A DNA stretch of 29,167 bases from Planctomycetota bacterium (GTDB lineage: Bacteria; Planctomycetota; PUPC01; JACPCR01): NCBI GenBank assembly GCA_030740295.1, contig JASLXP010000145.1, positions 1-29,167 on the forward strand, in the 5' to 3' direction. Of the stretch, positions 1 through 7,628 are shown piece after piece. The first letter of the stretch is position 1, and every line of letters starts with the position of its first letter. The translations under genes were made by a program, and so were the position numbers. The notes beneath the pieces were generated by a model. That model saw only the letters and a list, made by a program, of their open reading frames with translations, was not told where the DNA came from and did not search any database.

Positions 1-396
1 TATCAGAAAGATGAGAAAATGAAGTTCTACGTGCGCGCCACAATGGATTGCTACCTGCGCCTTCTGTATCGAACGGTCGACGGCACTCACGCGCAGATTT
101 ACCCGAACAAGTGGGGGGCAGCGGAACAGCTTCGGGCGAACCGTGTCTATGCCTTCCCGGCCAACAACGCTGGCTTCGAGTTTGTGGTGCAGGAGCCCTT
201 CGGCGCCGAGATAGTGAAAGCCATCGCATCAGCGAACAAACTCCCGCAGCTCGAGGGCAAAGACGCCGGAGGCATCATCATCTTGAACGAAAGCTCCCTG
301 AAAAAAATGATGCGAAAGCTGAGGAAACCTGACATCTCCGCGATGACCCGCTATTCTCTCGCCGAAGACCAACTGGTGGTCAATACCATTCGCTGA
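1..396 (+). CDS. C-terminal part of a DUF4384-domain protein (5' end outside window)
   Basis: The reading frame is open from the first base (YQKDEK precedes the first Met at base 19), so this is the tail of a longer protein. The visible part has the pattern of DUF4384: a stretch about a strand 'YLRLLYRTVDGT', then 'IYPNKW', then 'RVYAFP', then 'VQEPFGAEIVKAIAS'. In known proteins this domain is usually C-terminal, behind a kinase, a caspase-like domain or a signal peptide, and its biochemical role is not established. The last ~40 residues are basic and less conserved. The stop lies 10 bp before rsgA, so the two are probably cotranscribed. The N-terminal partner domain cannot be seen, so the overall function is unknown. 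Confidence 0.7.
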   Translation, partial: YQKDEKMKFYVRATMDCYLRLLYRTVDGTHAQIYPNKWGAAEQLRANRVYAFPANNAGFEFVVQEPFGAEIVKAIASANKLPQLEGKDAGGIIILNESSLKKMMRKLRKPDISAMTRYSLAEDQLVVNTIR

Positions 397-406
397 ATCA
401 GGCAAC

Positions 407-1519
407 ATGGCCCGAAAACAAGGCAAGAGAAAAACCCAATTTCGAAAGAACCGACAGGCCCGTTCCCGGGCACGGCCGGAACGTTTTCTCACCGGCGAGG
501 AAGAGGACTGGGAGGAAGAAGAAGGATTTGAAAGCAGCGAACGAATCGTTCCTGCGGGTGAGGATGAACGGCAGCGCGAAGGCATTACACGAAACGAGGC
601 CCTCGAGTCGATCTCTGAAAATAGCGATCTGCCTACCGGCCGAATCCTGGAAATTCGCAGCAGGCTCTGTGAGGTGAAAATCGGCGGCGAAACCATACGC
701 TGCCAGTTGCGCGGTAAGTTCAAAGAACTCTCCGTCGATCAGCGCTCGGTTATCGCGGTTGGCGATCAAGTGAAGGTCGAGAGGCAGGAGGACGGCACCG
801 GCCTGATCCGCGAACTGCTGCCTCGCAAGAATGAAATCGCCCGCATCTCTTACACCCACAATCGCATGGCCCACGTCATCGCGGCCAATGTTGATTTGAT
901 GGTTATCGTGAGCTCCGTCCAGGGCCCGCCGCTCTGGCCCGGTCTGATCGATCGGTATCTCGTCGTCGCTCATCATCAGGGCTTGAATCCTCTCGTGGCA
1001 ATCAACAAATCTGATCAGGATGAAGACGGTGAGATCCCCTGCTGCCTGGAAGAGTACGCATCGCTCGGCCACGAAGGAATCCAGCTAAGTGCCGCGACCG
1101 GCGATGGTATGGAAGAACTGTGGAAGAAGTTGAAAGGCAAGACCTCCGTCTTCGCCGGCCAGTCAGGCGTCGGCAAATCAACAGTCCTGAATGTCCTGAA
1201 GCCGGAGCTCGATCTCGAGACCGGCGAGATCAGCCAGGCCACGAACAAGGGCCGGCACGTGACAAACAGCGCGAGGCTCCTATCCCTGGAACACGACACC
1301 TACGTGGTCGATACGCCGGGTGTACGGACGTTCGACCCGTACAACCTCATCCTCGGCGAAGTGGAAGCCGGCTTTCCGGAAATCGCCGCGCTGGCTGCCG
1401 ACTGCAAATTTCAGAATTGCGAGCACGATACCGAGCCGAAGTGTGCGGTGAAGGCGGCGGTGGAAACGGGCGAGATCATGGAAAGGCGGTATCGAAGCTT
1501 CAGGAGCATTGTGGAGTGA
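407..1519 (+). CDS. rsgA: Ribosome small-subunit-dependent GTPase RsgA
   Basis: Circularly permuted GTPase that acts in late 30S subunit maturation. All hallmarks are visible in the permuted order: an OB-fold region (about residues 77-150), G4 NKSD (200-203), SAATGDG (238-244), the P-loop GQSGVGKS (251-258), the G2 region GRHVT (282-286), G3 DTPG (302-305), and the C-terminal zinc site Cys333, Cys338, His340, Cys346. At 370 residues it is longer than most homologues because of a 70-residue N-terminal extension, first strongly basic (KRKTQFRKNRQARSR) and then very acidic (about 38-65). The short basic start resembles that of planctomycete and Gram-positive RsgA, whereas the acidic block looks specific to this lineage. 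No strong Shine-Dalgarno sequence is seen; expression may depend on the DUF4384 gene just upstream. Confidence 0.96.
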   Translation: MARKQGKRKTQFRKNRQARSRARPERFLTGEEEDWEEEEGFESSERIVPAGEDERQREGITRNEALESISENSDLPTGRILEIRSRLCEVKIGGETIRCQLRGKFKELSVDQRSVIAVGDQVKVERQEDGTGLIRELLPRKNEIARISYTHNRMAHVIAANVDLMVIVSSVQGPPLWPGLIDRYLVVAHHQGLNPLVAINKSDQDEDGEIPCCLEEYASLGHEGIQLSAATGDGMEELWKKLKGKTSVFAGQSGVGKSTVLNVLKPELDLETGEISQATNKGRHVTNSARLLSLEHDTYVVDTPGVRTFDPYNLILGEVEAGFPEIAALAADCKFQNCEHDTEPKCAVKAAVETGEIMERRYRSFRSIVE

Positions 1520-1614
1520 TGGCGATGATCGAAGGCGGCTTCTTCATCTTCGTCGCAGTCTGCGTATCGTCCGCTCTTCGACGGGCAGAAGACGAAGAGG
1601 TGGGCAGCAGGACG

Positions 1615-2862
1615 CTACTTCCCGATGCAGTACAGGAATCTGTCGCTTCGTGTCAGGAATTGACCGTTGCTGACGACCAGTGATCCATTAAACACGCTGC
1701 GGTCGTCTGAGATGACATTGTAGGCGAGCAGCTTGAATTCTGGTTTGGAGGGCATGACATATGTACCGGCCTGACGGCTCACTGCGTAGATGCGGCCGTC
1801 AGCCAGGAGCACTGAGGCATATACCTTGCCCGGCTTTGGCTTCAGGCGTTCCTGATAAACCACCTTGCCATCCTTGGCATTCACGCAGTAAGCGATGCCC
1901 CTGTCGCTGACCCAGTAGAGATGGCCCTCGTGATAGACTGGTGATGGCACGTTCGCCCCCCTCGGGATCTGCCAGAGCTTGTGAGTGCTGGTGACGTCCC
2001 CGCGGCCACCGGCCTTAACGGCCAGGGCCGTAGCACTCCGGCCTCCGATAACGTAGATGATTCCATCATTGGCAATGACGCTGGGGCAGATGTAGTCCTT
2101 GATGGCTTTGCAGGTCCAGAGCGGGGTGCCTTTGGCGGGGTCGTATGCCTTGATGACGCCCTTGGTGTTGACGACAAGCTCGTCGCCTTTCTGAGTGCTG
2201 ACAACGATGGGCGTATTCCAGGACGCGATCATGCCGCGCTGGGTCCAGACCTTGGCCCCGGTCTTCTTGTTAAGGGCGACAAGCGATCCGCTCTCGATGC
2301 CGGCATTAACGATAACGAGGTCTTTGTATATGACAGGAGAGTTTCCGGTGCCATAGTTGTGTGTTCTCGTGCCGAGGCTGGTTCGCCATAATTCTTTTCC
2401 ATCGTGGCTGAATGCGATGGCGCCGGTGCGGCCGAAAAAAGTGTAAATGCCGGTGGCATCCACCGCGGGTGTGCCGGAGGCGTAGCCGTGGAGTGCAACG
2501 AACCCTCTGTAGTTTTGCACGGGAGTGTTGGCAGCGAATGCAGTATCCCAGGCGACCTTACCATCCGATCGATTCAACGCGACGAGATGCAATTTCAGTT
2601 GGCTCTGGTCACCATCTGCCGTCAGGTAGCCGCTGAAGCAGGTCAAATAGATCTTGTCACCAAAGGTCACCGGTGAAGACGCACCAGGGCCAGGCATTGG
2701 GGTCTTCCACTTGATGTTTGTGTTGGCGTCCCACTTCTCCGGCAGACCAGTCTCGCTGGACTTGCCAGCGCCGTTTGGCCCCCTGAAGCGAGGCCAGTCT
2801 GCGGCCCACGAGAAGGTTAACGATAGTGCGAAAAGGCCGATTAAAAGGGCTCTCAACTGCAT
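1615..2862 (-). CDS. Secreted PQQ-like beta-propeller repeat protein
   Basis: A signal peptide (about residues 1-20, basic start, hydrophobic core, cut near SWA-AD) is followed by WPRFRGPNGAG, the classic opening of PQQ-binding-like propeller proteins that are abundant in Planctomycetes and Verrucomicrobia. Repeats of the type 'G.iY..g..g...Ald..tGk..W' occur through 415 residues (for example VALNRSDGKVAWDT, VALNKKTGAKVWTQ, AYDPAKGTPLWTC, YCVNAKDGKVVYQ), giving a single seven- or eight-bladed propeller. These proteins are outer-surface or periplasmic. Most have no proven cofactor or substrate, and no catalytic domain is fused here. GAGGA lies 6 bases before the ATG (2869-2873). It is convergent with rsgA and separated from the upstream sugar transferase gene by 315 bp, so it may have its own promoter. 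Confidence 0.9.
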   Translation of the reverse strand: MQLRALLIGLFALSLTFSWAADWPRFRGPNGAGKSSETGLPEKWDANTNIKWKTPMPGPGASSPVTFGDKIYLTCFSGYLTADGDQSQLKLHLVALNRSDGKVAWDTAFAANTPVQNYRGFVALHGYASGTPAVDATGIYTFFGRTGAIAFSHDGKELWRTSLGTRTHNYGTGNSPVIYKDLVIVNAGIESGSLVALNKKTGAKVWTQRGMIASWNTPIVVSTQKGDELVVNTKGVIKAYDPAKGTPLWTCKAIKDYICPSVIANDGIIYVIGGRSATALAVKAGGRGDVTSTHKLWQIPRGANVPSPVYHEGHLYWVSDRGIAYCVNAKDGKVVYQERLKPKPGKVYASVLLADGRIYAVSRQAGTYVMPSKPEFKLLAYNVISDDRSVFNGSLVVSNGQFLTRSDRFLYCIGK

Positions 2863-3177
2863 GGATTGTCCTCAGTAGAAATGGTTGCGGCAGGGGTTTG
2901 GCGCTCAGGTTCTCTCGGGCCAAAAAAAGAGACCCGAAGCCTCATTTGAAGTGCATCCGAGCAAACTCAACCGTGCCATCACTCAATAATGCCTACCCTA
3001 TTCTGGAAGTGCACTGGAATCAAGGGGAGTTGCCAAGTCTCGTTGTGGAGGCCGTGGGCTGGACTGGTTCTGGAGATTCAACTCCCATCTCCTGGCAGGT
3101 CGGGGCAGGCTCGGCAAACAGGATGGCGGCAGCCTGTCGCCACGAGGGTTGATCCTGAAATCGTGGTTAAACGTCAC
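2863..3177. other. 315-bp intergenic stretch without a convincing gene
   Basis: The stretch lies between two minus-strand genes and would hold the promoter of the PQQ-like gene. I see no coding region on either strand with family features. The one structure worth noting is a near-perfect palindrome at 3124-3142 (arms GGCGGCAG and CTGTCGCC, one G-T wobble), preceded by the related strings GGCAGGTCGGGGCAGGCTCGG. It could be an interspersed repeat or the terminator stem of the upstream sugar transferase gene, but it has no T-run. Confidence 0.5.
3124..3142. repeat. Short GC-rich palindrome, possible interspersed repeat
   Basis: The arms 3125-3132 (ggcggcag) and 3134-3141 (ctgtcgcc) pair with one G-T wobble, and the flanking T3124/A3142 extends the stem. 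There is no poly-T tail, so it is a weak terminator at best. Whether it is a REP-like family needs other copies in the genome. Confidence 0.4.
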
Positions 3178-3864
3178 CTAATAGGCCCCCCTCCCGCTGA
3201 GGATTACCCACGGGGTTTTTGCAATGAGTTTCAGATCGAGTGCGAGGGACCGTTTCTGGATGTACTCGAGGTCCAAATCGATCTGGCCTTCGAGCTCGAT
3301 CTCGCTGCGCCCACTCACCTGCCAGATGCAGGTGAGCCCGGGCTTGACGGCCAGGCGTCTGAGCTGGGGAGTCGTGCAGTCTTCGAGCTCTTCAATTGGA
3401 AGCGGGCGAGGCCCCACGATGCTCATGTGGCCCTGCAGCACGTTGATCATTTGCGGAAACTCATCGATCGAAAAACGCCGCAGGAGACGCCCTGTCCCGG
3501 TAATGCGCGGATCGTTCTTGAGCTTCACTCTGGGGCCTTCGAGATTGAGCTCATCCCGCAGTTGCGCCTGGAGCTTTTTCGCGCCCTCGTGCATCGTACG
3601 GAACTTGTAACAATAGAACGGATGCCCCATGTGGCCCAGCCGCCGATGCCTGAAAAGCACCTTGCCTCTGGAAGTCAGCTTGATCAACACCGCGGCGAGC
3701 AGCATGACCGGCCACATAAAAATGAGAAAAGTGAGCGAGCCGAGAAGATCGATGAGTCGCGCCAGGAAGTGGTAGCCCGGATGCGGCTCGCCAAGCTCAG
3801 GAATCTTGAGTTCAGCGGCAAAGTTAGCGGCGTAGATGGATGAGTCAGAGGTGTTACGCGGCAT
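3178..3864 (-). CDS. Bacterial sugar transferase (polyprenyl-phosphate hexose-1-phosphate transferase family)
   Basis: Small membrane-anchored phosphoglycosyl transferase of the PF02397 type, which moves a sugar-1-phosphate from a nucleotide sugar to an undecaprenyl-phosphate carrier to start a surface polysaccharide or glycan. Visible features: a hydrophobic membrane segment at about 45-66 with internal proline (the re-entrant helix), KFRTM (87-91), DPRITGTGRLLRR (about 118-130), the catalytic DE pair in DEFPQ (134-138), MSIVGPRP (147-154) and the C-terminal KPGLTCIWQVSGRS. At 228 residues it is the short, catalytic-core-only form. No glycosyltransferase, Wzx or Wzy gene accompanies it, which is unusual for an initiating enzyme. 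It lies 48 bp after the dioxygenase gene in the same direction. Confidence 0.93.
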   Translation of the reverse strand: MPRNTSDSSIYAANFAAELKIPELGEPHPGYHFLARLIDLLGSLTFLIFMWPVMLLAAVLIKLTSRGKVLFRHRRLGHMGHPFYCYKFRTMHEGAKKLQAQLRDELNLEGPRVKLKNDPRITGTGRLLRRFSIDEFPQMINVLQGHMSIVGPRPLPIEELEDCTTPQLRRLAVKPGLTCIWQVSGRSEIELEGQIDLDLEYIQKRSLALDLKLIAKTPWVILSGRGAY

Positions 3865-3912
3865 TACGTGCGAAAGAAGGCCTGCATGGTGCGGGGCCGC
3901 CGGCGGGATGAC

Positions 3913-4836
3913 CTATTCTTCCCTGACGGAAAATCGATAACCGGGAACGGTCTTAATCTTCGGGCCCCGTTCCCAGTAGCGGCGGAGGGATTGATCCTGC
4001 CATTCTCTGTCCAGGTTATCCCAACTGAATCTGTCGCCCAGCCAACTGTAGTGCGGCAACATCCAGTCGGCCGCGACCGCATGGCTGATACCAACGTAAC
4101 GATAGTCGACACTGAGCCTCAGACGGTCGACTGTCTGGTTCGGTCGTGCGCCGTGGATGGTCAGAGAATTAAAGAACAGCGCGTCCCCCGCCTGGTAATC
4201 GACGGCCAGCCATCGCAAATCGGGATCGGTAACAACGCTGTTGCCTCCCGGTCCCTGCGCCGGACGAGTGGGCAGAATGCCGGCCTTGTGGCTGCCTTCG
4301 AGCAGCATCAGTCCACCGACCTCTGCCGGGATGTCGCCCATCGGCGCCCAGCAGGAGATCGTGTCCAGGGAACCACGCACGTAAAACCAGTCCTGATGTG
4401 GCTGGGTGATCCGATCGTTGTCCAGCGGAAAAGCGATGCGGGCGATGGAGCGCGGGAGAGCGAATGCCTCTTCTTCGAAGACGTGCGCCATCACGCCAAG
4501 CGCGTTGGGATGGAGCTTCAGCCGATGGAACGTCTCAAGCTTGTTCAGTTGCTCGTAAACCGGCTGCCAGGCTTCCTGGCCCTCCATCAGAGGCTCGTGG
4601 TCCGTGATGCCGTCCATCAGGTCCGTATCGGCCTTTAGCCAGCCGGCCTCGTCGCAAAGTTCGAGCGTCTGCCTGCGCAGAGCCAGCACGTCCTCTTTGG
4701 GGAAGATGTCACGAAAGAAGAGATAGCCCTTTTGTCGCAGCCTGGCCCTTAGAGCGGGAGGGTTGTCGATGATGTCGTTGGATTCAATGAAGTGGTCGAT
4801 TGGCATTGCTGCTGTCAGATGGGGATGGCACGCCAC
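3913..4836 (-). CDS. Phytanoyl-CoA dioxygenase (PhyH) family Fe(II)/2-oxoglutarate oxygenase
   Basis: The double-stranded beta-helix signature is present: an HxD pair (His147, Asp149, in PHQDWF), the distal His228 in LTIHGARPN and a following Arg (238 or 240) positioned to bind 2-oxoglutarate. The N-terminal part (GYLFFRDIFPKEDVLALR) matches the usual start of the family. It should hydroxylate a small organic substrate with O2 and 2-oxoglutarate. The family is very broad and the substrate cannot be predicted; lipid-CoA is only one possibility. The ATG at 4836 is 3 bp after the FIST stop. The ATG at 4806 (MPIDHFIESND) is an equally good or better start because family alignments usually begin there, and neither has a strong Shine-Dalgarno sequence. 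Confidence 0.9.
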   Translation of the reverse strand: MACHPHLTAAMPIDHFIESNDIIDNPPALRARLRQKGYLFFRDIFPKEDVLALRRQTLELCDEAGWLKADTDLMDGITDHEPLMEGQEAWQPVYEQLNKLETFHRLKLHPNALGVMAHVFEEEAFALPRSIARIAFPLDNDRITQPHQDWFYVRGSLDTISCWAPMGDIPAEVGGLMLLEGSHKAGILPTRPAQGPGGNSVVTDPDLRWLAVDYQAGDALFFNSLTIHGARPNQTVDRLRLSVDYRYVGISHAVAADWMLPHYSWLGDRFSWDNLDREWQDQSLRRYWERGPKIKTVPGYRFSVREE

Positions 4837-4839
4837 AAA

Positions 4840-6150
4840 TTATGAACCATCCCTGGGCCGGAACATCGCCAGGCTCGCGGTGAAGCCGTGAATGAAATTC
4901 TCATTTCCGATGGGCCCGATCTCACCCGCGGCGAAAAAGCCTGCGAGGGGCACATGGCCCATGACTTCGCTGAACACCCCAGCATCATGGCAGGGCCTGT
5001 CGAACATCCGGGTGCCCCGCCCGTTGCAACTGAAAAGCAGCGCGCCCGCCGGGCTTGCTCCCTCTGCATGTTCGATGTCCTGTTCGAGGAGCTCACGCAG
5101 ATCTTCATCCGCGCTGTCTGCATCACGCACGTGGAATTGAACGGTCTGGCCGACCCGCACCCGCTCGGCAATGGCAAGTCCGCCAGAATCCTTGTCCGCG
5201 CCCAGCACGTTCCGAATGAGAAAATCGCCGCGCTGAAAATCTTCTTTGTATTCATCGACCACGCGGCCCACGTGGAGGCCCTTCTTCACCATGGACTGAT
5301 CCATTTCGTCGAGCCCGGAGTAAACCTCCTGAAAACGCTGCAACGCAGGTTCACCGGCCAGCTCGAAGATGAGGTTATCCTGCGCATTCGTGACCACGAA
5401 CGGCCGCCCGATTGGCCGGCATCCCTGGGAAACCACCGCCTGGACCTCGATGTCTCCTTCCAGGGCGATGCCGACCAGGCCCTCGTCTCGGACCTGATCG
5501 TTGTAGAAGAGCAGGTTCTCGCCTGGCCCGCCCGCGCTCGGAACCCCGCCGAAGATCGTGCTCCCTTCATAGGTCTCGTTCAATGCTTCGAGAGTTTTCT
5601 TGAAGTCGGAAGTAAACGGCTCCGGCAGCACGATGAAGTAAGGCTGCCGATCGGGCGAAGCACCTGTGCGGATGGTCCAATCGTTCAAGTCACCCGCGAG
5701 CGAGATCTCACCCATTCCCATGGCAAAAGGGAGAACATTCACGCCCGGCATCTTCGCCAGCCACAATGAAACTGCCGGCGCCTGTTCGATCTCCATATTC
5801 GACCCGATAATGCTCTCGCCCGTGCAGCCAATCAGCGCGCCAATGTCAGCCAGGTGATGAATACCCTCCAGCAGCTCGTGCGCGTCCTCCCGGTGGTCTG
5901 CGCTGATGAAGAGGCAAGCCAGATCTGCCCGTTCTTTCGAACACCAGGTCATCCTGGTCTGGCTCTTCAGGTCTTCAAGTGCCTCTGCGGCCGTGTCTGC
6001 CCCTGAAATTGCGGAGAAGAATTTCAATGGTTCGTGTCCAGTCTTTTTCGTGATGGAGTCGCCAAAGCCCCATGACCCGGCGAATACAGCAAAAGATACC
6101 GATGTGTCGCGGAACTGCATGCCACGAACCGCCAGCCGCGTCAGTTTCAT
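4840..6150 (-). CDS. FIST N/C domain protein (putative small-ligand sensor)
   Basis: FIST domains are predicted sensory domains that bind small ligands, perhaps amino acids. The N-terminal half (about 43-250) contains the CTGESIIG segment, and the FIST_C half ends with the recognisable ALLFSCNGRG, then MFDRPCHD, then PLAGFFAAGEIGPIG and FIHGFTAS (about 395-430). It is a stand-alone domain of 436 residues with no kinase, HAMP or cyclase output. The first 42 residues precede the normal domain start, and a TTG at 6027 (FFSAISG) would give the family-like N-terminus. However, the ATG at 6150 has a good GAGGA 8 bases upstream, so 6150 is preferred. The leader is the unusual 43-bp repeat array. It is followed after 3 bp by the dioxygenase gene, suggesting cotranscription. 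Confidence 0.9.
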   Translation of the reverse strand: MKLTRLAVRGMQFRDTSVSFAVFAGSWGFGDSITKKTGHEPLKFFSAISGADTAAEALEDLKSQTRMTWCSKERADLACLFISADHREDAHELLEGIHHLADIGALIGCTGESIIGSNMEIEQAPAVSLWLAKMPGVNVLPFAMGMGEISLAGDLNDWTIRTGASPDRQPYFIVLPEPFTSDFKKTLEALNETYEGSTIFGGVPSAGGPGENLLFYNDQVRDEGLVGIALEGDIEVQAVVSQGCRPIGRPFVVTNAQDNLIFELAGEPALQRFQEVYSGLDEMDQSMVKKGLHVGRVVDEYKEDFQRGDFLIRNVLGADKDSGGLAIAERVRVGQTVQFHVRDADSADEDLRELLEQDIEHAEGASPAGALLFSCNGRGTRMFDRPCHDAGVFSEVMGHVPLAGFFAAGEIGPIGNENFIHGFTASLAMFRPRDGS

Positions 6151-6375
6151 CCATTGTTTCCTCGAATCCGTTGGAAGCCCTTTATGTCTGAGCTCTCCAT
6201 CCGTTGTTTCTTGAATTCGTTGGGATCCCCTTTCTGCCTGAGCTCTTCATTCGTTGTTTCCTTTCATTCGTTGGAAGCCCTTTCTGTCTTCATTCGTTGT
6301 TTCCTTTCATTCGTTGGAAGCCCTTTCTGTCTTCATTCGTTGTTTCCTTTCATTCGTTGGAAGCCCTTTTTTGCC
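6147..6375. repeat. Tandem array of about five 43-50 bp units upstream of the FIST gene
   Basis: Two exact 43-bp copies (6246-6288 and 6289-6331) are followed by a near-exact third (6332-6375), and preceded by two diverged copies of 46-50 bp (about 6196-6245 and 6147-6195). The unit begins ttcattcgttgtttcc on the plus strand. On the minus strand each copy carries CAACGAATGA twice and an AAAGGA motif, that is, a Shine-Dalgarno-like string and two ATGA stop/start overlaps. Copies nearest the FIST start are the most diverged, so the array seems to have grown away from the gene. It fills almost all of the space between the BNR gene stop and the FIST start. Confidence 0.92.
6159..6163 (-). promoter_or_regulatory. 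Ribosome binding site that supports the 6150 start of the FIST gene
   Basis: GAGGA on the minus strand sits 8 bases before ATG 6150. It lies inside the last, diverged copy of the repeat array; the intact copies have AAAGGA at the same place. Confidence 0.6.
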
Positions 6376-6380
6376 TTCAT
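6182..6380 (-). other. Chain of six overlapping micro-ORFs across the repeat array
   Basis: Read on the minus strand, an ATG follows the BNR stop codon directly (6380). It opens MKAKKGFQRMKGNNE, whose TGA overlaps the next ATG (ATGA). Then come MKTERASNE, MKGNNE, MKTERASNE, MKGNNE, each linked by ATGA, and finally a 22-codon frame MKSSGRKGIPTNSRNNGWRA.. ending at TAA 6182-6184, 31 bases before the FIST ATG. The steps are 26 and 17 nt (sum 43, the repeat period). The chain is read directly from the sequence; that it is translated or couples translation is inference. Confidence 0.55.
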
Positions 6381-7601
6381 TCATCCAGCGAACACGCAAT
6401 AGACCTCGGTCTTATCCTCAGGCGAGCATCCATCCCCTTTGTCACCTTTCGTATAGAGGAACACCGGGCTCTCGACCGGATGATGGATTCCGGCGCGGGA
6501 AACGGACGGAATCCAGGACGCCATCGAAGGATCGGTCTCGCTGATCTGATTGCAGTCGAAGGTCTGGCCCCGGTCATTGGAATGCAGGTGGAGCACTTCG
6601 AGGGAGTCTCGGCCAAACCATTGGTCCCCGGTCTCAGACCCGGTGGGTACCTGGGCCACCAGATGGATGCCGCCTGCCGCATCAAAAGTCATCGGCCCAC
6701 CGCGGGCCATGAAGTTAGTTGGAATGAACGGACCCAGGTCGGACGTCCTCCAACCATTCTGCCAATGTGAAACGTACCCTCTCCCGCCGCCGGAAGTAGA
6801 AATCCATAATTCATCGTTGCCATCAATAGCGATGCCTTCCAGGCGGATATCCGCATCAGAATCCGCTTCGTGCGGGACGGCGATCTCTTCATTTCTGGTG
6901 ACCGGAGTCCTTAGAATGTTGCCGTCCAGAGTCGTCCACGTATCGCCCATATCGGTGGACTTGATCACGGCTGCTCCAGGTGACCGTTTATCAGTTTCCA
7001 TATTGTAGAAGTGCCCGCCGGCATAGAGCGTGCCTTGGCTGTCGCAGACGATGTTGGCCGACCAGTGCGTGTATTGGGGTGGTATCTCCTGGCACATCAA
7101 AGCCTGGGCATCCGTCCAGCCGCCGAGTTTCCGCTGCCTTTGAAAGATGAAGGAATTCGGCCTCTGCCCACCCCGGTACACGATGCAGTCCAGCCCGTCA
7201 GGAGTGTGGATCATGGAGGCATAGGTCGCGTTGTACCCGAAATTCGGATCCTCGGACTTCCAGGCCCCCAGACTGTTCGGCTGCTCCGAAACCTTGTGGA
7301 TGAACCGTCCGCAATTCCATTCCCCCCACCAGCCGTGCGGCCCGTATACCAGGTGAATATGGCCCTCGGCATCCGCAGTAATGACGGGGTTTGAATGATT
7401 GTCGGAGCCGGTGCCGAGGTGAAAGGTCTCGCTCCATGCAGCAGCGCTATGGTCAAACGTCCTCCCGCGTATCTCGGCAATTGCATCGACCCACACCACG
7501 TGTGTTCTGCCATCCAGAGTGACAATCTTATTGCCCATCTGATAAGCGGTGGCCCTTGTCGAGCCGGATTCGGAGATGAGGTGCTTTGTGTATGTTGGCA
7601 T
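6381..7601 (-). CDS. BNR/Asp-box beta-propeller protein (BNR_4-like; sialidase or ulvan-lyase-type fold)
   Basis: A 406-residue propeller with no signal peptide. Two clear Asp boxes (S/T-x-D-x-G-x-T-W/F) are visible: STDMGDTWT and SNDRGQTFD. The N-terminal segment GNKIVTLDGRTHVVWVD and the repeated pattern 'd..G.iHlvyG.hG' and 'G.iHLvaqv' are those of the BNR_4 group, which has the same seven-bladed fold as sialidases and as the PL24/PL25 ulvan lyases. Whether it is an enzyme or a binding protein cannot be decided from the sequence. AAGGA lies 7 bases before the ATG. It follows the heparinase-like gene by 27 bp in the same direction, so the two may act on the same glycan. Confidence 0.8.
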   Translation of the reverse strand: MPTYTKHLISESGSTRATAYQMGNKIVTLDGRTHVVWVDAIAEIRGRTFDHSAAAWSETFHLGTGSDNHSNPVITADAEGHIHLVYGPHGWWGEWNCGRFIHKVSEQPNSLGAWKSEDPNFGYNATYASMIHTPDGLDCIVYRGGQRPNSFIFQRQRKLGGWTDAQALMCQEIPPQYTHWSANIVCDSQGTLYAGGHFYNMETDKRSPGAAVIKSTDMGDTWTTLDGNILRTPVTRNEEIAVPHEADSDADIRLEGIAIDGNDELWISTSGGGRGYVSHWQNGWRTSDLGPFIPTNFMARGGPMTFDAAGGIHLVAQVPTGSETGDQWFGRDSLEVLHLHSNDRGQTFDCNQISETDPSMASWIPSVSRAGIHHPVESPVFLYTKGDKGDGCSPEDKTEVYCVFAG

Positions 7602-7628
7602 TGAGCGTTCCTTGGTTGGTTTTGTTCG

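Noticed and set aside
1520..1614. Terminator between rsgA and the PQQ-like gene
   Set aside because: CTTCATCTTCGTC and GACGAAGAG can pair only imperfectly across a long loop, and there is no T-run.
2989..3843. 284-codon plus-strand frame opposite the sugar transferase
   Set aside because: The minus-strand frame has the KFRTM, DEFPQ and GPRP signatures; this one has none.
4888..5769. 293-codon plus-strand frame opposite the FIST gene
   Set aside because: The opposite strand codes the conserved FIST_C motifs; nothing in this frame resembles a family.
6154..6770. Plus-strand frames with repeated FIRWKPF or FVVSFHSLEAL peptides
   Set aside because: These are out-of-frame readings of the 43-bp repeat; the period is not a multiple of three, so the peptides change frame at each copy.
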